Assembly (NCBI RefSeq): GCF_024508235.1
Contig: NZ_CP101943.1
Location: forward strand, 1,178,001-1,242,000
DNA length: 64,000 bases
DNA from: Halococcus qingdaonensis
GTDB lineage: Archaea; Halobacteriota; Halobacteria; Halobacteriales; Halococcaceae
Direction: 5' to 3'
The notes under the pieces were generated by a model that saw only the letters and a list, made by a program, of their open reading frames with translations, had not been told where the DNA came from and made no database searches. Each line of letters opens with the position of its first letter. Within the stretch, counting starts at the first letter, position 1. Positions 16,620 through 26,043 of this stretch are shown piece by piece. The position numbers were made by a program, and so were the translations under genes.

Positions 16620-18302
16620 TCAGAGCTTCTCGCTCGGTTCGAGCGTTCCGATCTCCGATTCGACACGCTCTTCGAGCTTGTACCGTTGGACCTTCTGAGT
16701 CGCGCTTTTGGGGAGTTCATCGACGAAGAACACTCGCCGTGGATGGGCGTACGCCGCGACGTTCTCCAGCGCGAACCGGCGGATTTCGTTCTCGGTGACG
16801 GTTGCACCCTCCTCGCTGACGACGTAGGCGACGGGTGCCTCGCCCTTCACCTCGTGATCGGCGGCGACGACCGCTGCTTCCTCGACGTCGGGATGGAAGA
16901 ACAGTTCGTCCTCGATCTCGGCGGGATAGACGTTCTCGCCGCCGACGACCAGCATGTCGTCGCTCCGATCGACCATCCAGAGGAATCGATCCTCGTCGAC
17001 GCGCGCGATGTCCTTGGTGTAGAACCAGCCCTCGTCGTCGAACACCTCCTCGTTCTTCTCGGGCAGGTTGTAGTAGCCCTCGAACACTGGTGGGCCGCGG
17101 ATCGCGATCTCGCCCGTGTAGCTCGCCTCGTCGTCAAAGTCGGGTTCGTAGCCAGTGAGACCGGCCGGCGCGGTCGGATCGAGATGTTCGGGCGGCACGC
17201 GCGTCTCGCGAGTCGTCGGGTCGACCAGCTTCATCTCGATACCCGGCATCGGCTGGCCGATACAGCCCGCGCCCTTCTGGACGCCCCTCGCGGATGCGGC
17301 CGTGCCCGCCGTGGTTTCGGTCATCCCCCAGCCCTCGACGAGTGCGACGCCGAAGGCATCCTCGATGCGGTTGCGGGTGTCGGCAGCCAGCGGTGCCGCA
17401 CCGATCCCTAGTGTCTTGATCGAGGAGACATCGTACTGCTCGGGGTTGGCTTCGACCTCCTGGAGCATGCTGATGTACAGCGCCGGGACGCCGGTGTGAT
17501 CGGTGATCCCGCGTCGGTCGATCGTTTCGAGCAGCACGTCCGGCCTGAGCTGATTCTGGAGCACGACCGACCGCCCGCTGTACAGCGTCAACAGCGTACT
17601 GCCGATCAGTCCGATGATGTGGTACATCGGCGTGATCAGGAGTATCGAGTCCCCTTCCGGGTCGATCGCCTGCGTTTCGGCGAACGCCTGCAACGTCGTG
17701 AGGATGTTGCGGTGGGTCATCGGGACTCCCTTCGGGTTGCCTGTGGTCCCGCTCGTATAGCCCTGGAAACAGGCGTCGGTCTCGTAATCGCGATCGACGG
17801 TCTCGAACTCCGTGGCGCGGTCCGCGATCAATTCGTCGTAATCCGTGACGCCCCCCGCTTCGCCGCCCGGAACGAACGCGTGTTCGAGATCGAGCGTCTC
17901 GTGGAGCCCGACGACCAGCTCTGCCAGCCGTTCGGAGCCGAACAGGACGTCGACGCCCGCGTCTTCCAGGACGTAGACGAGCCGGTCGTGTGCCAGTTGG
18001 ACATTGAGCGGTACGGCCACCGCCCCTACCTTACAGATACCGAACGCGACCGGCATGTACGTGAGGTTGTTCTCCATCGCAATGGCGACCCGATCGCCCG
18101 GTTCGACGCCCGCGTCGACGAGCCCGTTCGCGATCCTGTTGGCGGTGGCTTCGAGCTCCGCGTAGCTCAGTTCGTCTTCCTGGTGGTGCATCGCCGTCTT
18201 CTCCCCGTATCGCTCGGCTCCCATCGACGGGAGATCCCCGAGATGTCGGAGCGGTGTCCGTTGGTGAAACTTCATCCCTCGATCCGTCACGTTTGAAACC
18301 AT
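16620..18302 (-). CDS. AMP-forming acyl-CoA synthetase
   Basis: 560 aa from the ATG at 18302; an internal ATG at 18275 (MKFHQRTPL) is an alternative. The ANL-family motifs are complete: the P-loop GYTSGTTGNPKGVPMTH, EGWGMTETTAG, the hinge segment YTKDIARVDEDRFLWMVDR and a C-terminal lysine region (LPKSATQKVQR). It activates a carboxylic acid to its CoA thioester and is the likely entry point for the neighbouring acyl-CoA enzymes. The acid cannot be read from the sequence. Confidence 0.9.
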   Translation of the reverse strand: MVSNVTDRGMKFHQRTPLRHLGDLPSMGAERYGEKTAMHHQEDELSYAELEATANRIANGLVDAGVEPGDRVAIAMENNLTYMPVAFGICKVGAVAVPLNVQLAHDRLVYVLEDAGVDVLFGSERLAELVVGLHETLDLEHAFVPGGEAGGVTDYDELIADRATEFETVDRDYETDACFQGYTSGTTGNPKGVPMTHRNILTTLQAFAETQAIDPEGDSILLITPMYHIIGLIGSTLLTLYSGRSVVLQNQLRPDVLLETIDRRGITDHTGVPALYISMLQEVEANPEQYDVSSIKTLGIGAAPLAADTRNRIEDAFGVALVEGWGMTETTAGTAASARGVQKGAGCIGQPMPGIEMKLVDPTTRETRVPPEHLDPTAPAGLTGYEPDFDDEASYTGEIAIRGPPVFEGYYNLPEKNEEVFDDEGWFYTKDIARVDEDRFLWMVDRSDDMLVVGGENVYPAEIEDELFFHPDVEEAAVVAADHEVKGEAPVAYVVSEEGATVTENEIRRFALENVAAYAHPRRVFFVDELPKSATQKVQRYKLEERVESEIGTLEPSEKL

Positions 18303-18454
18303 ATGTCTTAGTTCTTTCCCATAGATTGTTATCGTTTTCCGCGGTCGGCGGCATTGGGGAGAGTGGCTCCACCCGAAATCGGAACGCGATGGTGATCGAG
18401 GGAAAACATTTATCAAAGATAACTGCGGACGTATCGACGGTTGCAAAACCACGC

Positions 18455-19636
18455 ATGAACTTCGACTACACTGACGAGCAGGAGGCGTTCCGTCGCGAGA
18501 TCCGGGAGTGGTACGAGGAGAACCTCCCCGACGGCTGGATCGATGGCGAGCGCGACCTGCCGGACGACGAGGACGAGCGCGAACAGTTCCTCCGGGAGTG
18601 GCAGCGGAAACTCCACGAGGGTGGCTGGGCGGCGATCCACTGGCCCGAGGAGTACGGCGGTCGCGACGCGAGCCTGATGCAGCAGTTGATCTACCAACAG
18701 GAGAAGGCCCGCGTGAACCCGCCGCCCGAGCGCAGCGAGATCGGGGTCGACCTCGTCGGCCCGGCGATCGAAGGGTTCGGCACCGAGGAACAGAAGGAGC
18801 GCTATCTGCCGAAGATCCTGAGCGGCGAGGAACTCTGGTGTATCGGCTACTCCGAACCGGACGTCGGCTCCGACCTCGCGAGCCTCCAGTGCAAAGCCGT
18901 CGACGAGGGCGACCACTTCCGCATCAACGGGCAGAAGATTTGGACGACGCACGCCCACAAAGCCGACTGGTGTTACATGTTCACTCGCACCGATAATTCG
19001 GGACCGAAACACCACGGCATCACGGCCCTCATCGTCGACATGGACCAGGAGGGTGTGACGACCGACCGTATCCGCCAGATCACCGACGAGCGCGAGTTCA
19101 ATCAGGTCTATTTCGACGACGCGACGACGCCGAAGGAGAACGTCCTCAACGAAGTCGATGAGGGCTGGGAGGTCGCCATGCGACAGCTCTCCTTCGAGCG
19201 GATCTCGCTCTCGCAGTCGCTCGATCTCGAACGGCGCTTCGACGAACTCGTCGAGTTCTGTAAGAACGAGACGCGCGGCGGCACGCCGCTGGTGGAGGAT
19301 CCACACGTCCGCGAGAAACTCGCCGAGTTCGACACCCGGATTCAGGCGGCGAAGCTGACCTACTTCCGCAACGTGAGCAAGCAGATGAACGGCGATCTCG
19401 GTGCCGAAGCTTCCTTCGGCAAACTGTACGACAGCGAGATCGCTGCCGACCTCCATCGGTTTAGAGTGAAACTCGGTGGGCCGAAGGCAGCGCTCTGGGG
19501 CGACGACTCGCCGAACGGGGCGGCGAAGGACTCGCTCGCGAACATCTCGATCCGGATCGGCGGCGGGACATCGGACATCCAGCGCAACATCATCGGCGAA
19601 CGCGTGCTCGGACTGCCGAAGGGAGACCAGGAGTAA
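18455..19636 (+). CDS. acyl-CoA dehydrogenase, large (alpha, catalytic) subunit of pair 2
   Basis: 393 aa from the ATG at 18455. GYSEPDVGSDLAS at 131-143, the candidate catalytic base Glu248 in LSFERIS, and the C-terminal RIGGGTSDIQRNIIGERVLG are present. The RxQFxxPIG motif is missing and is supplied by the gene three bases downstream. A TTTATC element lies about 45 bases before the ATG, so a short leader is possible. It is divergent from the acyl-CoA synthetase gene, with a 152-base shared control region. Confidence 0.9.
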   Translation: MNFDYTDEQEAFRREIREWYEENLPDGWIDGERDLPDDEDEREQFLREWQRKLHEGGWAAIHWPEEYGGRDASLMQQLIYQQEKARVNPPPERSEIGVDLVGPAIEGFGTEEQKERYLPKILSGEELWCIGYSEPDVGSDLASLQCKAVDEGDHFRINGQKIWTTHAHKADWCYMFTRTDNSGPKHHGITALIVDMDQEGVTTDRIRQITDEREFNQVYFDDATTPKENVLNEVDEGWEVAMRQLSFERISLSQSLDLERRFDELVEFCKNETRGGTPLVEDPHVREKLAEFDTRIQAAKLTYFRNVSKQMNGDLGAEASFGKLYDSEIAADLHRFRVKLGGPKAALWGDDSPNGAAKDSLANISIRIGGGTSDIQRNIIGERVLGLPKGDQE

Positions 19637-19639
19637 CCC

Positions 19640-20761
19640 ATGGATTTCACGCTCTCGGACGAACAGACACAGATGCAGGAATCGGTGCGTGACTACCTCG
19701 AATCGGAGGGCGGCATCGAACTCGCCCGCCGACAGATGGACGGCGAGGACGTCGTCGGCGAGGTCTGGGACGGTCTCGCGGAGATGGATTACCCCGCATT
19801 GAGCGTCCCGCTCGAATACGGTGGCTTGGGTGACGATCTGCTCTACCTCTCGCTACTGTTCGAGGAGGCCGGCCGGGTCGCACTCCCGGGACCGCTGCCC
19901 GAGACGCTCGGGTTCACCGTCCCGTTACTCGCGGAACTCGGCACCGACGAGCAGAAAGGGCAGTTCCTGCCGGCGATCGCCGACGGCGATCTCCGTGCGA
20001 GCGTCGCACTCTACGACGACGCCACCGAATCGCTCCCCGAAGCCATCCGGATGGAGGCCGAACCCACGGACGACGGCTATCGTCTCGATGGGACGAAGAC
20101 GCTCGTGCCCTACGCCGAAAGCGTCGATCGAGTGGTCGTGCCCGCTCGAACCCGCCAGGACACCGGCTACGGCGGCATCACGCTGTTCTTCGTCGATCCT
20201 GCGGCGGCGGAGGCGGAGCAGCTCGACACGCTCGACAAGACCCGACCGCTGTACGAACTCACCTTCGACGGGGTCGAGGTTTCCGGCGCGCGGCTCGGCC
20301 CGGTCGATGGCGGCGGGGACGCGCTCGAACGCGCCATCGATCGTCTCAACGTCTCGATGTGTGCGATGCTCGTCGGCGGGGCCGACGAGGCGGTCGACCG
20401 GTCGGTCGAGTACGGCAAGCAGCGCGAGCAGTTCGACAAGCCGATCGGACAGTTCCAGGCCGTCAAACACCGCATCGCCGATATGTGGCTCGACACGGAG
20501 GCCGCGCGATCGCTCACCTACTACGCGGCGTGGGCGATCGCGAACGACGAGGAGGACGCACGCCGGGCCGTCTCGGCGGCGACGGCGTACTGCACCGAGC
20601 ACTGTGGCGAGCTCTTCGAGGACGACATCTTCAACCACGGGGCGACGGGCTACACGTGGGACCACGACGGCCATATCTTCCTCAAACAGGCCAAAACGTG
20701 GGCGAACCTCCTCGGCTCGCCGACGGAACATCGCCGACGGATCGCCGACATCCGGCTGTAG
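19640..20761 (+). CDS. acyl-CoA dehydrogenase, small (beta) subunit of pair 2
   Basis: 373 aa, start three bases after the alpha subunit stop, so the two are almost certainly cotranslated. It has REQFDKPIGQFQAVKHRIAD, but no YSEP loop and no C-terminal GGT motif; the end reads HDGHIFLKQAKTW. Motifs are thus complementary to the alpha subunit, as in ChsE-type heterotetramers, where each FAD site is built from both chains. Confidence 0.88.
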   Translation: MDFTLSDEQTQMQESVRDYLESEGGIELARRQMDGEDVVGEVWDGLAEMDYPALSVPLEYGGLGDDLLYLSLLFEEAGRVALPGPLPETLGFTVPLLAELGTDEQKGQFLPAIADGDLRASVALYDDATESLPEAIRMEAEPTDDGYRLDGTKTLVPYAESVDRVVVPARTRQDTGYGGITLFFVDPAAAEAEQLDTLDKTRPLYELTFDGVEVSGARLGPVDGGGDALERAIDRLNVSMCAMLVGGADEAVDRSVEYGKQREQFDKPIGQFQAVKHRIADMWLDTEAARSLTYYAAWAIANDEEDARRAVSAATAYCTEHCGELFEDDIFNHGATGYTWDHDGHIFLKQAKTWANLLGSPTEHRRRIADIRL

Positions 20762-20867
20762 AACCGACCGCGACCCATCTCTTTTCGATCGAAATCGAGA
20801 ACTGGTTTTGCAGTTCTCTCTCTCGGACATCGATTCGCAGAAAAACGACAGTTCAGGCGGTATCGCG

Positions 20868-22025
20868 CTACACTCGTTCGATGATGGTGGCGACGCCCAT
20901 GCCGAGACCGATACACATCGTCGAGAGCCCGTAGCGCTGGCCAGTCTCTTGGAGCTGGTGGGCGAGTTTCGTCACGAGCATGCTCCCGGTCGCACCGAGC
21001 GGGTGGCCGTGGGCGATCGCCCCGCCCCAGACGTTGGTCCGGTCCCACTCGGCGTCGGTGTCCTGGAGCCACGCCGCGACGACCGACGCGAACGCCTCGT
21101 TGCACTCGAACAGGTCGATGTCCGCCCCGGTCATGTCGTTCGCCGCGAGGATCTCGTTGGTCGCCGGTAGCGGCCCAGTGAGGATCGTCTCTGGCGAGAC
21201 CCCGACGATGTGGGTATCGACGATACGGACCATCGGGTCCCAGCCGCGATCGTCGGCGACGTCAGGGTCCGCGACCAGCAGCGCTGCCGAGCCATCGACG
21301 ACGCCCGAGGAGTTCCCGGCGTGGATGACGCCGTCGCCCTCCTCCCTGGCAAGTACAGGAAGATTCGAGAGCGTCTCCATGTCGGTCTCCGGCCGGGGGT
21401 GTTCGTCGACCTCCACAGTAATGTCCTCGCCGTCGAGTTCGGTCTCGACGGGCGTCACCTGGCTGTCGTAGTGGCCGGCGTCCCAGGCTTCCTTCCAGCG
21501 GCGTTGGGAATCGAGGGCGATCGAGTCGACGTCTTCGCGGGTGATGTCCCAGCGATCGGCGATGAGCTCGGCCCCCTGGAACTGGTTGGTCTCGCTGCCG
21601 ACGGGGAACAGTTCGTGGTAGGTCTCGCTGCGCTCGCCCGCATCGTCTCCGATAGCGTGGTCGGTCATATGCTCGACGCCGCCGGCGACCATTACATCTC
21701 GATAGCCCGACTTCACGCTCGCAGCGGCGAGGTTGAGGGTCGTCTGGCCCGAGCCACACATCCGATTGAGCTGGAAGCCCGGGACGGCGTCGCCCCAGCC
21801 GGCGACCATCGTCGCGTGCCGACCGATGTTGCTCCCCTGCTTGTCGACGGCGGTGACACAGCCGATCGCGGCGTCGTCGACGGTGGTCGCGGGATCGAAC
21901 CCGACCCGTTCTTCGAGCGCGCGTAGCGGTGCGGCCGCGAGGTCCTGGGGGTGCGTGTCGCGGAACACGCCCCCGTCCGCCCCGAACGGCGTTCTGACGC
22001 AGTCGACGATAACAGGATCGTTCAT
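20868..22025 (-). CDS. acetyl-CoA C-acyltransferase (beta-ketothiolase)
   Basis: 385 aa from the ATG at 22025. All thiolase residues are present: nucleophile Cys90 in NRMCGSGQTT, NEAFAS, GHPLGATGS with the catalytic His, and a second Cys in STMCIGLGMG. It cleaves a 3-ketoacyl-CoA to acetyl-CoA in the last step of beta-oxidation, or condenses acetyl-CoA. It is the only one of the three thiolase-fold genes in the window that keeps the nucleophile. It converges on acyl-CoA dehydrogenase pair 2. Confidence 0.93.
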   Translation of the reverse strand: MNDPVIVDCVRTPFGADGGVFRDTHPQDLAAAPLRALEERVGFDPATTVDDAAIGCVTAVDKQGSNIGRHATMVAGWGDAVPGFQLNRMCGSGQTTLNLAAASVKSGYRDVMVAGGVEHMTDHAIGDDAGERSETYHELFPVGSETNQFQGAELIADRWDITREDVDSIALDSQRRWKEAWDAGHYDSQVTPVETELDGEDITVEVDEHPRPETDMETLSNLPVLAREEGDGVIHAGNSSGVVDGSAALLVADPDVADDRGWDPMVRIVDTHIVGVSPETILTGPLPATNEILAANDMTGADIDLFECNEAFASVVAAWLQDTDAEWDRTNVWGGAIAHGHPLGATGSMLVTKLAHQLQETGQRYGLSTMCIGLGMGVATIIERV

Positions 22026-22812
22026 TGGGAATTCTATTCCATCGAATGCTTCGAGAACGCTTGAATGTTTTGGCGACGCGGGTGAAACGATCACGATCGA
22101 TGCCGTTGCCGATCAACGGATTACTCTCGTTTTCCACACCTGAGATCCGACAGTATCGAAAATTGTCAGAGGGCACGTCACTGAGGGCGATTTTTCGGCA
22201 CTGGCGACGAGTAGTGTTCCGATATCGTCGTATTCGTCAGCAATTATCGACCATGCTCGATCGCACACCGTCACTCCCCGTTCGTTCTTTTCCCGAGTCG
22301 AATAGCCGGAGGCCACACGATGGGATGAGGAATTAGGAACAATCAATCGTCCCAAGAATAACAAAGTTACCGCTGTTATTCTATTTGTGATGACGACCCG
22401 GGTCGGTAGCGAGCTCGCGATCGAGTGGATCAAAAACGATGCTTCATTGCTAGTGGCGGTCCCAAACGCCTCGTGAGTGCGCTGAATATTGAAATTCGAT
22501 ATTGTCGAATATAGAACAGACGTATCGAAAGCGGACTGCAAGCCGGAACAATCCCGTTCGTGTCATCGCAGTCGTGGACGAAACGATCGAGGCCCGGTGT
22601 AGATTCGGATTACTTTGTCCGCAAAACGGGTCGGCAAGTCACTGAACTATATTTTCGATAATACCGGAACAATGTATGGCGTTTCGTCAGCATCGCGCTG
22701 GTTCCGTGCGATATCGTCTCGTGCGATGCTGTTCGGAAAATCATGAAGAAGCGTGCAGAACGGGACCGCGCCGTTCGTCGCGATCGACCCGTCCGGGATA
22801 CGTAGTCGTTTT
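22026..22812. other. AT-richer gene-free stretch
   Basis: 787 bases between the thiolase start and the SDR stop. Base composition is clearly lower in GC than the flanking genes. No frame shows haloarchaeal amino-acid usage or a recognised domain. It contains a perfect 9-base inverted repeat at 22355-22382. It may be degraded mobile DNA plus the thiolase promoter. Confidence 0.5.
22355..22382. repeat. inverted repeat AGAATAACA-n10-TGTTATTCT
   Basis: Nine-base perfect arms at 22355-22363 and 22374-22382 with a ten-base loop, in the gene-free AT-rich stretch. It could be an operator, a weak hairpin terminator or a remnant of an element end. No related sequence was found elsewhere in the window. 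Confidence 0.45.
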
Positions 22813-23589
22813 TCAGAACGCGAACAGGTCCGCACCGCCGGTGACGCCGACGAGCTGGCCGGTGATGTAGTTCGCCTGCTCGCTCGACAGGTAGGCGATG
22901 AGGTTCGCGATGTCCTCCTCGCGGCCGGCTCGGCGCATCGGGATCATCTCCACGATCCGGTGCATGTGCTCGTCCATCGCCTCGATCTCCTCCAACTCCA
23001 GGTCGGCGAGCTCGCTCGCCGCGAGACTCGGCGCGACGATGTTCGCCGTGACACCCGACTGTGCGCCCTCTAGCGCGAGCGTCTTGCCGAAGCCGATGAG
23101 CGCGGATTTCGTCGCCGAGTAGGAGGCTTGGCCGAATCCACCGAGCCAGCCCGCGATCGACGTCATGTTCATGACCCGGCCCCAGCCGCGCTCGCACATC
23201 GCGGGGAACACCTCGCGGGTGATGTTGTACGTCCCGGTGAGGTTGACCGCCACGTCGCGGTCCCAGAGATCGTCGTCGTAGTTCTCGAGCTTCGAGCGCG
23301 CGTCGACCGCCGCCGCGTTGTTGACGAGGATATCGACGCCGCCGCTCTCCTCGCGGATCGTCTCGATCGTCGAGGCGACGCCATCGCGATCGGTGAGATC
23401 ACACTCGACCGCCTCGACGCTGCCGGCGACGTCGTCGAGGTCGGCCGCGACCGATTCGGCACCCTCCAGATCGACATCGAGACAGTAGACGTCCGCGCCT
23501 TCGTCGGCGAGTATCTCACAGTCGGCGCTGCCGATCCGGCCACCGCCGCCGGTGACGACGGCGGTCTTGTCGCTGATTCCGAGATCCAT
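22813..23589 (-). CDS. short-chain dehydrogenase/reductase (FabG / 3-hydroxyacyl-CoA dehydrogenase-like)
   Basis: 258 aa from the ATG at 23589. The Rossmann motif is VVTGGGGRIGSADC at about residues 11-24, followed by LVNNAAAVD, the catalytic Ser in MTSIAGW and the YSATK active site (Tyr and Lys). It reduces or oxidises a hydroxyl/keto group with NAD(P). In this setting it probably oxidises a 3-hydroxyacyl-CoA or a related alcohol. It is divergent from the aldolase-type gene at 23679; the two share an 89-base control region with a TATA element for each. Confidence 0.9.
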   Translation of the reverse strand: MDLGISDKTAVVTGGGGRIGSADCEILADEGADVYCLDVDLEGAESVAADLDDVAGSVEAVECDLTDRDGVASTIETIREESGGVDILVNNAAAVDARSKLENYDDDLWDRDVAVNLTGTYNITREVFPAMCERGWGRVMNMTSIAGWLGGFGQASYSATKSALIGFGKTLALEGAQSGVTANIVAPSLAASELADLELEEIEAMDEHMHRIVEMIPMRRAGREEDIANLIAYLSSEQANYITGQLVGVTGGADLFAF

Positions 23590-23615
23590 TGCGAACAGCG
23601 ATTCCGAGGTCGGAG

Positions 23616-23622
23616 TATTAAA
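23616..23622 (-). promoter_or_regulatory. TATA-like element for the SDR gene
   Basis: The minus strand reads GTTTAATACT, centred about 30 bases before the ATG at 23589. It belongs to the divergent promoter pair between the SDR and the aldolase-type operon. Confidence 0.55.
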
Positions 23623-23649
23623 CCTACTGCTCCCGGCACGTCCGAGGGA

Positions 23650-23656
23650 TTTATTA
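23650..23656 (+). promoter_or_regulatory. TATA-like element for the aldolase/MaoC/DUF35 operon
   Basis: GATTTATTAG lies with its centre 26 bases before the ATG at 23679, the spacing of a leaderless haloarchaeal promoter. It supports that start. Confidence 0.6.
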
Positions 23657-23678
23657 GTCGGACCATGGATGAGTTCGT

Positions 23679-24860
23679 ATGCCGTGGAATTCAGACGCAT
23701 GTATCGTCGGACTCGGCGAGACGGAATATGTCAAACAGGGCGAGATGACCGACCGCAGCGAGTTCGAGCTCGCCTGTGAGGCGATCGAGAACGCCGCCGG
23801 GGACGCCGGCGTCGACATCGAGGACGTCGACGGCTTCTCGTCGTACGCGAACGATCGGAACAAGGGCTCGCTCGTCGCCGATGCGCTCGGCATCCCTGAA
23901 GTGAAGTTCTCGAACAAGGTCTGGGGCGGCGGTGGCTGTGGCGGCTCCGCCGCGGTGATGAACGCCGCGATGGCCATCGAGTCGGGCGCGGCGGAGTACG
24001 TCGTCGCCTACCGCGCGCTCTGTCAGGGCCAGTTCGGCCGTCGTGGCCAGACACAGGGTATCGATTACGCGGAGGGTACCGACGCGTTTGCCCACTCCCT
24101 TGGTCTCGAAACGCCGCCGCAGATGTACGCGCTGCCCGCACAGCGCTACATGCACGAATACGACATCCCACAGGAACATTTGGGCCACGTCGCGCTCACC
24201 TCGCGCGCCCACGCGAACCGCAACCCGCGGGCCGTAATGCACGACCGCGAGATGACGATGGAGGAGTACATGGATTCGCCGCCGATCACCGACCCGTACA
24301 AGCTCTACGACTGCTGTCTCGAAAGCGACGGGGCCTGTGCCGTGCTCGTTACCTCCGCCGAGAACGCTGCCGACCTGCCACAGCCGGCCGTCGAGATCAC
24401 GTCGGCCGCACAGGGCGGTGGCCCGGGCTGGGGCAGCGGGATCCTCTCCTCGCACAACATGCCGCTTGAGGACTACCCGACCTCGAACGCCGCGCGGGTC
24501 GCCGACCGGCTGTTCGAGAGCGCCGGGCTCACGCCCGACGACATCGACGTCGCACAGCTCTACGAGAACTTCACCGGGATGGTGTTGATGACCGCCGAGG
24601 ACTACGGGTTCGCACCTCGCGGCGAGGCCGGCGAGCTGTTCGTCGACGGCAACGCCATCGGGCCCGACGCCGATCTCCCGATCAACACTTCCGGTGGGAA
24701 TCTCTCGGAGGCGTACATCCACGGGTTCAACCTCGTCGTCGAAGCCGCCCGGCAAGTCAGAGGTACCTCACCGACGCAGGTCGACGACGTCGAGTACAGC
24801 CTCGTCGCCAGCGGGCCGGGCGTGACCCCCCACAGCGGGCTGATCCTCTCGCCCGCGTAG
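23679..24860 (+). CDS. thiolase-fold protein of the Ltp2 (retro-aldolase) type
   Basis: 393 aa. The thiolase fold is recognisable (CIVGLGETEY start), but the catalytic set is changed: the nucleophile Cys position is Gly85 in VWGGGGCGGS, and the usual GHPxGxSG histidine loop is replaced by TSGGNLSEAYIHG with Tyr346. LYENFTG carries Tyr295. Loss of Cys/His with a tyrosine in this loop is the hallmark of Ltp2-type steroid side-chain aldolases, which work with a DUF35 partner. A DUF35 gene is the third gene of this operon. Probable role: retro-aldol cleavage of a 3-hydroxyacyl-CoA with a tertiary alcohol. Confidence 0.82.
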   Translation: MPWNSDACIVGLGETEYVKQGEMTDRSEFELACEAIENAAGDAGVDIEDVDGFSSYANDRNKGSLVADALGIPEVKFSNKVWGGGGCGGSAAVMNAAMAIESGAAEYVVAYRALCQGQFGRRGQTQGIDYAEGTDAFAHSLGLETPPQMYALPAQRYMHEYDIPQEHLGHVALTSRAHANRNPRAVMHDREMTMEEYMDSPPITDPYKLYDCCLESDGACAVLVTSAENAADLPQPAVEITSAAQGGGPGWGSGILSSHNMPLEDYPTSNAARVADRLFESAGLTPDDIDVAQLYENFTGMVLMTAEDYGFAPRGEAGELFVDGNAIGPDADLPINTSGGNLSEAYIHGFNLVVEAARQVRGTSPTQVDDVEYSLVASGPGVTPHSGLILSPA

Positions 24861-24877
24861 TTACACATCACAGAAAA

Positions 24878-25939
24878 ATGAGTTCAGAAAACGACGACGT
24901 CACGGCGATCGACGTAGCGACGGGATCGTTCGAGGAAGCACAGGAGTGGGTCGGCCGGTCCGGAGACACGTTCTTTGCCGCAGAACCGGTCAACCGCTCG
25001 ATGATCCAGTTCTACGCCGCGCTGATCGAGGACGCGAACCCCTCCTTCTGGGACGAGCGCTTCGCGGCGAACCACTGGGGCGGGGTTCGGAGCCCGCCGG
25101 GTCTGTTCTGGACCTGGAAGATGGATCCGGAGTGGACACCCGGCCCGGAGACCGAGGGGGACGAGGGTGAGGACGTCTCGGTGACGGACGTGCCGTTGCC
25201 GGGCGGGAAGGACACCATCATCAACACGCAGTCGAAGACCACGATCTATCGACCGCTGCTGGTCGGCACGCAGCTGAACTGGCAGACCTCGATCGAGTCC
25301 GTGAGCGAGGAGAAGGAGACACGGGTCGGGACGGGCAACTTCGTCACCGAGAAGACGACCTACCGCGACGGCGGCGGCGAACTCGTCGCCGAGGAGTCGA
25401 ACGTGATGCTCCGTTACAGTGCCGCCGACGAGGAGGAGAACACGGAATCGTTCGATACGCCCTTCGCCGAGGGTCGTCGTGCGGTCGACGTGCCGGAGGG
25501 GCAGGGACCCGACGACCCGTACGCATCGATCGACGTCGGCGAGGTCTCGCCAGGCGACACGGTCGAGGGATACGAATTTCCGGTCACGTACACGAAGGTC
25601 GTCCACAACGCGGCCGCGACGCGGGACTTCTCGGGCCATCACCACGATCCGGAGTACACCCGCTCACGGGGTAACGAGACGATCTTCCTCAACACGATGG
25701 CGCTTCAAGGATTGGCCGACCGGGTGGCGGTGCAGTGGGCCGGCCCGGAGTGGCGGATCGCCGAGCGCGAGATCGCCATCCAGGGGACGGCCTATGCCGG
25801 CGACGAACTCTCGGTCGGAGCCGAGGTCACGGACGTCGACGAAACCGAGGGCCGGATCGAGCTCGCCGTGACGATGGACAACGACGGCCGGGACGTCTGT
25901 CCGTCGTCGGTCGCGCTCGTCAGGGACGGGGTGAAATAG
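24878..25939 (+). CDS. MaoC-type double hot-dog enoyl-CoA hydratase
   Basis: 353 aa made of two hot-dog domains. The N-terminal half (~20-180) resembles FAS1-like/ChsH dehydratase halves (MIQFYAALIEDANPSFWDE). The C-terminal half carries the hydratase-2 motif RDFSGHHHDPEY with Asp250 and His255. It would hydrate the enoyl-CoA made by an acyl-CoA dehydrogenase pair and hand the product to the adjacent aldolase, as ChsH1-ChsH2 do for Ltp2. It starts 17 bases after the aldolase gene. Confidence 0.85.
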   Translation: MSSENDDVTAIDVATGSFEEAQEWVGRSGDTFFAAEPVNRSMIQFYAALIEDANPSFWDERFAANHWGGVRSPPGLFWTWKMDPEWTPGPETEGDEGEDVSVTDVPLPGGKDTIINTQSKTTIYRPLLVGTQLNWQTSIESVSEEKETRVGTGNFVTEKTTYRDGGGELVAEESNVMLRYSAADEEENTESFDTPFAEGRRAVDVPEGQGPDDPYASIDVGEVSPGDTVEGYEFPVTYTKVVHNAAATRDFSGHHHDPEYTRSRGNETIFLNTMALQGLADRVAVQWAGPEWRIAEREIAIQGTAYAGDELSVGAEVTDVDETEGRIELAVTMDNDGRDVCPSSVALVRDGVK

Positions 25940-26043
25940 TCGATGAGGGGATGCGATAGTCGGATGGCGATGCCGTCGAACCACGGGCGGGCGAATGGAC
26001 GGAACGTTTATTCCACGGCGACCGGAAAGGGAGGACGAGGACA

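Noticed and set aside
22145-22157. A partial match (TCCGACAGTAT) to the end of the palindrome-ended element
   Set aside because: Only one end is present and no matching left end or interior is found within 110 bases.
22113-22541. A 142-codon minus-strand frame in the AT-rich gap
   Set aside because: Composition is not acidic, there is no domain, no promoter at a proper distance and no conserved motif. Kept as non-coding.
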